From assembly GCF_007860185.1 (NCBI RefSeq), contig NZ_SJPY01000007.1, positions 496,001 through 560,000 of the forward strand: DNA of 64,000 nucleotides. Reading direction: 5' to 3'. This document shows positions 44,789-52,888 of this stretch, in pieces. Numbering within the stretch: the first letter of the stretch is position 1; every line of letters begins with the position of its first letter. Under the pieces are notes generated by a model. It did no database searches. It was not told the DNA's origin and was given only the letters and a program-made list of their open reading frames with translations. The position numbers were made by a program, and so were the translations under genes. The DNA is from Novipirellula aureliae (GTDB lineage Bacteria > Planctomycetota > Planctomycetia > Pirellulales > Pirellulaceae).

Positions 44789-47053
44789 ATGAGACAGTGC
44801 ATGGCCGGTTTTGCGGCATTATTGATTGCGGCTACTTCCGCAATGGCAGTTGAGATGGATTCTGAGAATTTGGGTGGGGCGGCATCCGATCCGGTGGCCC
44901 TTATTGTCAGTCCCGCTGGTCCGATTTCAACTCTAGAAGAGGCCCGGTTGCGAGTCAGGGAAATAAAGACGGAGCACCCCGGACAAGCGATTGAAGTGTT
45001 GATTAAAGGTGGTACCTATCCTTTGCGAAAGACCGTTGTGTATGGTTTGGAGGATTCCGGGACAGAAGGGGCGCCTGTCACCTATAAAGCGTTCCCCGGC
45101 GAGGAGCCTGTCTTTACCGGCGGGGTTCCAATTACTGGATGGGAAAAAATGTCCACCTATCCCGAAGGTGTATCTGAAGAAGCCAAGGGTAATCTTTGGG
45201 TCGCTGAGATTCCCAAGAATATTGGCGAAGACTGGTACATTCGATCACTCTATGATGGCGAGGAGCTCCTTCAACGTGCGACCTCCGGTAGCTGTTACTA
45301 CCAAGACATCAAAAAGCGAAATGATTACAACTCGGATGGTAAAAACGTAACGGGCTCGCTGGAGTATGAGGGCGACCCCGTTGAGCCTTTTGATCGCGAT
45401 GTTTATTTCCGTGGGAATGATATTAGGGACTGGAAGAATCCCCAGGATATCGAGCTCAAGCTAAAAGACCGCCCTTGGTTAGTCACCCTGATTTCGTTGG
45501 AGAAAATCGATCTGGAAAAGAAGTTTGCACGCCTTTCAGTGGATCCGGCTTACCAGCCACGAAATCCTCGTATGAAATATCGGGTCATGAACGCGATCGA
45601 CTATCTGGATGAACCAGGCGAGTGGGTGGTGAATACACAAGAAGGTCGTATCTACATGTGGCCGAAAAAGGATATTGCCAACATGAATGTGGTTGCGCCG
45701 TATCTCAGGGAGTTCATTCGGGTCGAGGGTAAAGAAGACGGTCCATTCGCAAAGCATCTGAATTTCGAGGGCTTGACCTTTATGCAGGGTGCGCGTGATG
45801 AAATTGAGGAAGGGGATAAAGGACTGCAACACGACTGGGAAATGTATGACAAGGGCAATGCGGTGATTCGGTTCCGCTTTGCGGAAGACTGCGGTGTCGC
45901 ATCCTGCACCATAAAGTCAAGTAGCGGCACGGGCATTCGCATGGATCTGCACTGTCAGCGAATCATCATTACCAACAACCTTCTGAAGTATCTCGGTGGG
46001 GGTGGGGTTGTGCTCAGTGGCTATGGTCCCGGGACAAAGGATGTGAATAAATATAACGTTGTTCATGACAATTACATCCACCATATCGGTCAAATATTAT
46101 TGCATGCCCCCGGGATATTCATTACCCAAAGCGGGCACAACGAAATCTCTCACAATACGATCCAGGACGTTCCCTACAACGGAATTGTTGTGAGCGGCTG
46201 TCGACCTCATGAGTTTTACCTCGTGAAGCGGATCCCTTTCAAGCGTGCCTGGGTTTCTTCGATTCGTGTCGAGGAGTGTGACCCCTATATTCAAAAGGGG
46301 CTGGCCGCTCGACGGCACAACAGCATCGAGCACTTTCTTCCGTTGATACACGCCCGTGAAAATAACATCATGATGAATGATATATCACGCACGCTTCTGG
46401 AGTTGCACGACGGCAATGCGATCTATTTTTCCGCCATGGGCGAGAATAATGTGGTGGAGCGCAACTATTTGCACGAAAACTATGATACCGCGGGCGCCAT
46501 TCGCCTGGATGATAACCCGAGCTTCACCATTATCCGGGAAAACGTGATCTCGGAATCGGAGAAAGGGATGGGACTCAAGGGGCCTGCGGATGTCATCAAT
46601 AACTTCATTTTTACGGAAACCTTTTTGCGCGGGAGCACCTTGCCAGCGTGGGTGGGCGGCACAAAAAAATCATTGCCGCAGCGAAATATCTTTATGCCAC
46701 CGGCCTCCTCCAAGTCGAGCAATGGTCTCTATCTAACAGATGGTCGTGCGACCAATCGGCCCTTTTATGAGAACCTCCCTAAAATGGAAGATTCGATTTA
46801 TTTCACGGAAAACACGAGTGAACCGTATGTGCCCAAAGCAGAGCTCGGCAGCGATCTGTTCACGGGGCAGTCTGTGACGCTGGGCGAGGATTCCGTGAAA
46901 TTATTATACGCTGATCCCATGTTTGATGAAGAAGCGATGAAGGAAGGGCACTATCGTTTTAAGACAGGCTCGCCCGCCAAAAAACTCGGTATTAAACCGA
47001 TCGATTTGCGTAAGGTTGGCTCCTCGTTGGCAAATCCCAAGGCGGTCCATTAG
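44789..47053 (+). CDS. Large secreted right-handed beta-helix enzyme, paralogue 1 (GH141-like)
   Basis: 754 aa; AGGAG at 44776-44780 fixes the start. Signal peptide CMAGFAALLIAATSAMA. N-terminal block ISTLEEARLRVREIK...PLRKTVVYGLEDSGTEGAPV, middle GEWVVNTQEGRIYMWPKKD, then beta-helix coils with GLQHDWEMYDKGNAVIRFRF, NNLLKYLGGGGVVLSGYGPG, HDNYIHHIG, PYNGIVVSGCRPHEFY and LELHDGNAIYFSAMGENNVV, ending in AKKLGIKPIDL. It is a paralogue of 52889-55255 and 56326-58800. This architecture fits GH141-type or related beta-helix glycosidases (family assignment is inference). It lacks the SGTTRG leader of the other two. Confidence 0.82.
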   Translation: MRQCMAGFAALLIAATSAMAVEMDSENLGGAASDPVALIVSPAGPISTLEEARLRVREIKTEHPGQAIEVLIKGGTYPLRKTVVYGLEDSGTEGAPVTYKAFPGEEPVFTGGVPITGWEKMSTYPEGVSEEAKGNLWVAEIPKNIGEDWYIRSLYDGEELLQRATSGSCYYQDIKKRNDYNSDGKNVTGSLEYEGDPVEPFDRDVYFRGNDIRDWKNPQDIELKLKDRPWLVTLISLEKIDLEKKFARLSVDPAYQPRNPRMKYRVMNAIDYLDEPGEWVVNTQEGRIYMWPKKDIANMNVVAPYLREFIRVEGKEDGPFAKHLNFEGLTFMQGARDEIEEGDKGLQHDWEMYDKGNAVIRFRFAEDCGVASCTIKSSSGTGIRMDLHCQRIIITNNLLKYLGGGGVVLSGYGPGTKDVNKYNVVHDNYIHHIGQILLHAPGIFITQSGHNEISHNTIQDVPYNGIVVSGCRPHEFYLVKRIPFKRAWVSSIRVEECDPYIQKGLAARRHNSIEHFLPLIHARENNIMMNDISRTLLELHDGNAIYFSAMGENNVVERNYLHENYDTAGAIRLDDNPSFTIIRENVISESEKGMGLKGPADVINNFIFTETFLRGSTLPAWVGGTKKSLPQRNIFMPPASSKSSNGLYLTDGRATNRPFYENLPKMEDSIYFTENTSEPYVPKAELGSDLFTGQSVTLGEDSVKLLYADPMFDEEAMKEGHYRFKTGSPAKKLGIKPIDLRKVGSSLANPKAVH

Positions 47054-47452
47054 AAGAATGGCACGGGCTTACGCCTTAAGCCGCGGAGGCATAACGACTT
47101 GCAGCTCTGTTCCTTGGTGTTGTCATCAAATTGTATTGTTTCTTTCTACGTTTGAGTACTCGAGGTTCTGTTTGTCCAGGACGGTCCCTCACTTTTAGCT
47201 CGCTGATGATCGATAGTAAATTCGCCCATTGCTCGGCGGAACGTGTCAACGATAGTGAGACAACTTTAATTCACGATTAGTGTAAAAGTTCGGACTGATC
47301 AGGGGCCAGCCCCGAATGGCACAGTCGTTTTCCTTTGGAAGTCAAGTCAGCGCATAAGCTGCCTATCGGCAGGCTGCTCATTTCTTTAGATTTCAGACTG
47401 TCGCATCGTTGATCTTGCGGCGAAGCCCTCCCAGGCTTCATGATTTAGAAAG

Positions 47453-47497
47453 CCCTCCCCGGTCGCTCTTGCCAGAACGAGACCAGGGAGGGTTTTT
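47453..47497 (+). terminator. Long hairpin with T5 tail
   Basis: CCCTCCCCGGTCGCTC pairs with GAGACCAGGGAGGG (ending 47492), followed by TTTTT (47493-47497): a typical Rho-independent terminator on the plus strand, 400 bp after the beta-helix gene. An extra CCCTCCC copy just upstream (about 47426) could compete for pairing. The 330 bp before it show nothing recognisable. Confidence 0.75.
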
Positions 47498-47748
47498 CTA
47501 TGTCCGGTATACGATATCCGAGCGTCAAAGGCAGCTTCACTTTTGCCTCGACCGTCGCAGGATTTCTTTCCTGCCCAGGTTTGCCCTTTGTCGATATCTT
47601 GTCCGAGACAAGAATCCAGAGAGTGTTTGCTAAACATCACAATCTCTTTGGTCGCACCTACTCCACTGCGATTGTTCTTTGGGCGTTTATGAGCCAAGTT
47701 CTTCGTGATGGGAAAGAGGCTTCCTGCCAATCAGCCGTTGATGCAGAA

Positions 47749-47975
47749 GGAAAAGGTGTCAGAAGGAAAAGGTGCAGAAGGAAAAGGTGTCAGGACTCTT
47801 TACCAGTGCTGCTGTGAAATGCAGAAGGAAAAGGTGCAGAAGGAAAAGGTGTCAGCAGAAGGAAAAGGTGTCAGGACTCTTTACCAGTGCTGCTGTGAAG
47901 GAAAAGGTGTCATGTGAAGGAAAAGGTGTCATGTGAAGGAAAAGGTGTCAGGACTTTTTACCAGTGCTTTTCTTC
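47749..47975. repeat. GGAAAAGGTG repeat cluster at the convergence point
   Basis: Nine copies of GGAAAAGGTG, most followed by TCAGGACTCTTTACCAG or TCATGTGAA. Three copies of GTCAGGACT(C/T)TTTACCAGTGCT are present. It is organised as nested direct repeats, not perfectly periodic. It lies exactly between the plus-strand and minus-strand halves of the polysaccharide cluster. The remainder to 48076 shows only a short AACTTTGA/TCAAAGTT hairpin. Confidence 0.9.
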
Positions 47976-48076
47976 ACCCAGTAATTTCGGTCATTCAAAT
48001 TCTCCGTGCCCTCAACTTTGAAAAAAGTCAAAGTTGTCTCACTCATGTTGGCACAGAGGGGTCATCAATTAACCTG

Positions 48077-49444
48077 TCATTGACTATCGTCAAAATAATC
48101 AATGAGCGAGTACACGTGAGAATTCAGCTCTTTCATTTTGCTGACGAGCGGCTCATACGTTTCGTAATCGTTATTCACGATTCCTTTATTGGCATTCAGG
48201 TTGGATGCATCGACTTTTGTGTTCCCCGGATCATTGTCCTGATACCGGAACCAGTGCCAACCGACGCAAACTTTGGTTTCGAGCAGGTCTAATACAAAAT
48301 TCTGATAGAACAATCCCCGGTCCTCCTGCGTCGGCACACACCACCCGGCACCGGACTCATTCGACAAACCCTCCGCATCCAATCCTTTGGCGTAAAATTC
48401 GGTCACAATCAGAGGTTTGCCGATGGCTTCCGCTAATTCTACTGCCTTCGATGCGGGCGACCATTTTCCATAGAGGTTGTATGCAAACGCATCGACATAT
48501 TTTCCAATAACATCCATCGAAGCATTTCTGGAGTAGAGACGAGGTCCGAGCAGCATGTGGTGTGGATCCACCTTCCGGATTGCCCGAGCGATTGTGCCCA
48601 TATATTTTTCGATGACAAGATCATCGAATGCATCCCGGTCGGCGTCCTTTAGATCACCGAGAGTGGCCCCTTTTCCCTTGCGGGACACCATGAATTTCTG
48701 AGCCGCCTGATAACCGGCATCATCCTTCGGCAAGTCCAGATAGCGCTCGATCATTCCTGGCTTCAGCGGAAGCTCATTGTCAAAAAAATGTCCTAACAGA
48801 TGAGGGTCGTTTTTAACCTCGGCAAGCTGCGTTCTCGCATGACGTTCACAAAAACGTTCCCACCCGGGATCGAATACGCGAATGCAGTCCGAGGGAAAAT
48901 CAACATGGCCCGATCCCCGCTTGGTAAGCCCTTTTGCAAACGTGGACATGAATTTCCAGTTGACGCAATAGTTGACCCGATTCTTCGCTTCTTTGAGTTG
49001 CTCATCGTCGCACCAGGCTCCTGTGCCGTTAAATCCATTCGCTCTGAGCAACTCGACCGTTTTATTCGCCCACTCTTCTTCTGAATCGAATGCGCGCTGG
49101 AACGCTTTTTTCTGTGTAGGACCTTTTCCCATGTTAACGGACACGACCGCTACATTCATATTCAGATACCCGTCAGGATCGACCAGCCACCAACGATCAT
49201 TCGTCTTAATCGAATAGAAAAAACCTGTCTTCTTTTGCCGACGATCAAGCCGGCTTCCAAAGTCATTCGTCTTCACTTTCTTTTCCCGATAGCGACTCAG
49301 TGAAGCAACCGTACGGGTTTCATACGGCTTCCATTCGTCTCCGGGCTTACGTTTGGCGTTCACCTCCAACGCTGCCGCATAAGACAGCGGCCATCCGATG
49401 AACAGGAAAGCGAAACCTGCTGTTAACGCATTTTTTATTGTCAT
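48077..49444 (-). CDS. Agarase-like GH-A clan glycoside hydrolase
   Basis: 455 aa. Signal peptide FAFLFIGWPLSYAAA. The WWLVDPDGYLNMNVAVVSVN opening strand is typical of agarase-like TIM barrels. The putative acid/base is in GHFFDNELPL (Asn-Glu pair, about residue 223-231), and the putative nucleophile is in PLIVTEFYAKG; GWHWFRYQDND follows as in GH50/GH86-type enzymes. Not assigned to a family by eye. Its ATG is four bases after the sulfatase stop, so it is translationally linked to the sulfatase; together they suggest a sulfated galactan or similar substrate (inference). Confidence 0.75.
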   Translation of the reverse strand: MTIKNALTAGFAFLFIGWPLSYAAALEVNAKRKPGDEWKPYETRTVASLSRYREKKVKTNDFGSRLDRRQKKTGFFYSIKTNDRWWLVDPDGYLNMNVAVVSVNMGKGPTQKKAFQRAFDSEEEWANKTVELLRANGFNGTGAWCDDEQLKEAKNRVNYCVNWKFMSTFAKGLTKRGSGHVDFPSDCIRVFDPGWERFCERHARTQLAEVKNDPHLLGHFFDNELPLKPGMIERYLDLPKDDAGYQAAQKFMVSRKGKGATLGDLKDADRDAFDDLVIEKYMGTIARAIRKVDPHHMLLGPRLYSRNASMDVIGKYVDAFAYNLYGKWSPASKAVELAEAIGKPLIVTEFYAKGLDAEGLSNESGAGWCVPTQEDRGLFYQNFVLDLLETKVCVGWHWFRYQDNDPGNTKVDASNLNANKGIVNNDYETYEPLVSKMKELNSHVYSLIDYFDDSQ

Positions 49445-49448
49445 GATA

Positions 49449-50990
49449 TTATTTCAGCCAGTCTGGCAGGCCTTTTTTTTGAAACTGCTCAACCCGTGTG
49501 TCGTAACTGTCCTTTGGAAAATCAGCATCCGCATCCCCGGCCGCTTCGTTATTCAGCAGATAGTCCCGGTGCGTCTTCAGCTCCTCAGCAAATTCCGGAT
49601 TCGAAGCCAGGTTCACATGCTCGCCTGGATCCATGCGGTGATCGTAAAGTTCTTCCGATCCATCGCGGTAGCGGATGTAACGCCAATCCAGGCTCCGCAC
49701 CGCATGATTCCCGTGATAGCGGGTTGTCACAACCGGAGCGCCCCGCTCCGCATCGTCATCTTTCAGCATCGGAACGAGACTCACGCCATCGAGCTCCTGC
49801 TTAGGGAGTCCGCACAGCTCGGTCAATGTCGGGAAAATGTCGAGCAGGCTCACCGGTTGATCTCGAAGATCTCCATGAGTTGTCATGCCCGGAACCGAGA
49901 AAAAGAGTGGTACCCGTGTGGATTCCTCCCATAGAGCCTGCTTGCGCCAATGCCGCTTTTCGCCGAGGTGCTGACCGTGGTCGCTCCACAACACAATGAT
50001 GGTGTTGTCGGCATAGGGACTCGCATCCAGCGCATCGAGTACCCGGCCGACCTGATCATCGGCAAACGTGGTGCACGCCAGATAAGCCCGGACGAGTTCC
50101 TGCCAGTAGGTCGGGCTGAGGTCGAGCACTTCTTTGTGGTCGCCTTTCGGCAGCGTTCCATAAATCATCGCCTTCCCGTACAGCGGAATATCGTTCAGCT
50201 CATCCTTCGGCACTTCGGGCACCTTAATCGATTCCAACGGGTACCGTTCGAAATATTTCTTCGGTGCGGTATAGGGATTGTGTGGCCGCAAAAAACCCAC
50301 CGCCATGAAAAACGGTTTTTCATGTTTTTGGCCCAACTGCTCAACCGCCCATGCGGCGATCTGCTCGTCGGGCATACCCTTCTTGGGCATTTCATCATCT
50401 TCCAATGCGGCCCAACACAGAGTGTCGCCTTTCACCCGTCCCCCGTTCGCCTGGAAAATTGCGCCGCCATCCGGCGGAAACGGATTAAAATGACTATTTC
50501 GATACCATGCTCCCGACTTGTCGAAGCCATAGTTACTCGAAAGCGTTTCATCCCAAAGTGGATAACTGAAATCCTGCACGCCCTTGTGATAAATTTTCCC
50601 AGCCGCCATCGTCACATACCCGTTGTCCCGGAAAAGCGTCGGCAACGGCTTTCGGCCAGCCAACACCTGATCGTACTCTTCCGCATTTTTTGGGATACCA
50701 TTTACCCATCCGGACGTGGTTGGGGCGAGTCCGCTTAACAACGATTGCCTCGATGTTGTGCAGACCGGTGCCGCACAGTGCGCGTTCGTGAAATAGACAC
50801 CCCGTTCAGCAAGCCGGTCGAGATTGGGTGTGTAGGCCTGCGGATGCCCTTCGAGCACACCCACCCAGTCATTCAGATCATCCACCGCAATAAACAACAC
50901 ATTCGGTCTACCCTGAACCTTCTCCGCAGCTTGAAGCGCGCCACAGGCAAACAGCAAACCAGTACTAATCAAATACAACAACCTATTCAT
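49449..50990 (-). CDS. Secreted sulfatase (iduronate-2-sulfatase-like) with CTTSR motif
   Basis: 513 aa. Signal peptide LYLISTGLLFACGALQAA. Sulfatase blocks: NVLFIAVDDLNDW (as in iduronate-2-sulfatase-like enzymes), site PVCTTSRQSLLSG, AAGKIYHKG, GFLRPHNPYTAPKKY, WSDHGQHLGEKRHW and the C-terminal ELYDHRMDPGEHVNLA. The third motif position is threonine, not proline or alanine as in typical C-x-P/A-x-R. An AAGGAAG-like Shine-Dalgarno site is upstream. Part of the minus-strand operon with the agarase-like gene. Confidence 0.9.
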   Translation of the reverse strand: MNRLLYLISTGLLFACGALQAAEKVQGRPNVLFIAVDDLNDWVGVLEGHPQAYTPNLDRLAERGVYFTNAHCAAPVCTTSRQSLLSGLAPTTSGWVNGIPKNAEEYDQVLAGRKPLPTLFRDNGYVTMAAGKIYHKGVQDFSYPLWDETLSSNYGFDKSGAWYRNSHFNPFPPDGGAIFQANGGRVKGDTLCWAALEDDEMPKKGMPDEQIAAWAVEQLGQKHEKPFFMAVGFLRPHNPYTAPKKYFERYPLESIKVPEVPKDELNDIPLYGKAMIYGTLPKGDHKEVLDLSPTYWQELVRAYLACTTFADDQVGRVLDALDASPYADNTIIVLWSDHGQHLGEKRHWRKQALWEESTRVPLFFSVPGMTTHGDLRDQPVSLLDIFPTLTELCGLPKQELDGVSLVPMLKDDDAERGAPVVTTRYHGNHAVRSLDWRYIRYRDGSEELYDHRMDPGEHVNLASNPEFAEELKTHRDYLLNNEAAGDADADFPKDSYDTRVEQFQKKGLPDWLK

Positions 50991-51058
50991 TTTTCCAACT
51001 TCCTTAAATTCGGTTCAGATCTAAAAGTTTTTCTTTCCGCATCAACAGCCCATTTGTC

Positions 51059-51083
51059 GAAGCTTCCAAGCAGCGGAAGCTTC
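51059..51083. terminator. 9-bp perfect hairpin between operon genes
   Basis: GAAGCTTCC (51059-51067) and GGAAGCTTC (51075-51083) with a 7-nt loop, in the 281-bp gap between the propeller gene end and the sulfatase start (minus strand). No U-tract. It may be a processing or attenuation site splitting the operon. Nothing else is recognisable in the gap. Confidence 0.4.
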
Positions 51084-51271
51084 CATAGAGACATTTGATT
51101 TATCCGCATTGATCTCCACATGACATGGGACACGACACATGGTTATTTCTCATTCAAGCTAGCCCTCTCCATCCGCATCGAACCTCTCGTTCGATTACTC
51201 TTAATCCGCTACGATTGAAGGGGTCGTAGCCACACATTCAAATGGGTCGAAGTGCTTAATGTGCCGCATCT

Positions 51272-52831
51272 TTAGTCGGCAAACGTGATGGATACTTTAT
51301 CCAGGATCGGCTTCGATTCATTGTCTGTGGTATCTGTCATTTTGACTTCAAACTGGAAGCCGTACCCCGCGGGCAGACTCGATAGATCCATTTGCGCCGG
51401 CGTTTTCGCAACCTGCTTGGAGAAGCCGGGAATATAGTCATACTTCTCGCTCACGCGTTGCCAGTCTGTCCATTGGTCGATGGAGTCGTCGTGATCAGTA
51501 TCCACGCCAACACGGACTTCCACGCGCTCCACCCATGGGCCGGGGCTGACGAAATCCTTGTCCGTCTGAGTCGCCAAATAGAATTTCCCTTCGGCGAACA
51601 TGATGTCGGGATCTGGATGCCCCTCACCGATCGTGCCGCATAACGTGAAAGGTTCATACACACTGGAAGAGGTAAACCAAGCCACACTCATACTCATTTT
51701 GTCGCCATGAGAATTCGCCGGATCGAAATCGGAAAACAGATAGTATTGCCCGCCGATGGAGATCGCAGCCCAATCCCCGTAGGCATTCTGCTCCGGCTCG
51801 TGAATTTCATAGGTACCATACGCCGCAGTATCCCCTTTCTTCACCCTGTGCTGACGAACCGCTTCTGTGGCAATTCTTCCCGGATAGTTTTCGGGGTCTT
51901 CTTTATGCCAGTGCGGATGCACATATTCGGCAAACCTACCCGTGGGCGTCGTTCGCTCGTCGACCGCCGGAGAGAGGATTTTGAAGTCTCCAATCCCATC
52001 TGGACTTACCGCATGATCCGCGAGCGGAGAGTCCCAGGCATGCGTACTCGCATCGATCGGGCTCCAGTTTTCGATGATGACATGGAAGTTCCCATCGAGA
52101 TCGCGAATAAAAGCGCAATCGGAACCATCCGACGGATCCTTAAAGGCGAGACCCATATCTTTGCCAACTTTTCCATCCGTTAAATCCTCATCAATGTAGA
52201 GATGCGGATCCTGATCGTTCGGAAAGTCATAATAAAAATAAGCGTTCCCATCGACATACTCTGCCGTGGTCATCCGTTTGCCTTTTTTAGGTGTGATTGG
52301 CCCATGATGCACCCAGTTGACCATGTCCTTGCTCTGCCAGGCATGATAGCCGCCAAGGCTCTTTTCCAGACCGCCGGGAGCATTGAACTGATTCTTAAAC
52401 GGCGTTGTTTTTAACGGAATATCAAAACCTGCCAGGGTCGCTTCCTTTGCCACAAAGCCCTCTTTCTTACCCGAGCGATACAGCCCAAACATCCAATAAT
52501 TTTTCGGGCCGAGATTCAACATGACCGGAGCATCCCCCAAATTGGATGGCCCGATGTTCGAAATCGGATCCCAATTTTTCCATAGGACGGACTGATCGAT
52601 CGTAATCGACTTCGCTGAACGTTTTTGGCTAAAGGTTTTCAACGTACTGGAGAACGTCACCTGTTCAGCCGTTGGTGCGACCAATCCGTCTTTCAGTTCA
52701 AGCTGCGTCTTCGAGTCGGTCTGTTGCTCCCACTCCGCTTGCGAATCAATCGTCCAGGTTGTATCTGCCGCGCAAGCGACACTTGAAATGGCCAACAGGC
52801 CGATTAATAGCCCATCGTTTCGATTCTTCAT
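51272..52831 (-). CDS. Secreted five-bladed beta-propeller glycosidase-like protein (GH43/GH117-like)
   Basis: 519 aa from ATG 52831 (GGGAG seven bases upstream). Signal peptide LLIGLLAISSVACA. After a beta-rich N-terminus (about 25-100), residues about 100-450 show five-bladed propeller features: YHAWQSKDMVNWVHHGP, EYVDGNAYFYYDFPNDQDPHL, GSDCAFIRDLDGNFHVI, GDWAAISIGGQYYLFSDFD and GHPDPDIMFAEGKFYLATQ. Asp/Glu residues in these loops could form a GH43/GH117-type active site. The C-terminal part (TDHDDSIDQWTDW) looks like an accessory beta domain. Family not fixed. Confidence 0.7.
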   Translation of the reverse strand: MKNRNDGLLIGLLAISSVACAADTTWTIDSQAEWEQQTDSKTQLELKDGLVAPTAEQVTFSSTLKTFSQKRSAKSITIDQSVLWKNWDPISNIGPSNLGDAPVMLNLGPKNYWMFGLYRSGKKEGFVAKEATLAGFDIPLKTTPFKNQFNAPGGLEKSLGGYHAWQSKDMVNWVHHGPITPKKGKRMTTAEYVDGNAYFYYDFPNDQDPHLYIDEDLTDGKVGKDMGLAFKDPSDGSDCAFIRDLDGNFHVIIENWSPIDASTHAWDSPLADHAVSPDGIGDFKILSPAVDERTTPTGRFAEYVHPHWHKEDPENYPGRIATEAVRQHRVKKGDTAAYGTYEIHEPEQNAYGDWAAISIGGQYYLFSDFDPANSHGDKMSMSVAWFTSSSVYEPFTLCGTIGEGHPDPDIMFAEGKFYLATQTDKDFVSPGPWVERVEVRVGVDTDHDDSIDQWTDWQRVSEKYDYIPGFSKQVAKTPAQMDLSSLPAGYGFQFEVKMTDTTDNESKPILDKVSITFAD

Positions 52832-52888
52832 GAAGGTACTCCCAAATATCGGTTTATGGGTCCATCGAAAGACCCTCGTCAATGTTTA

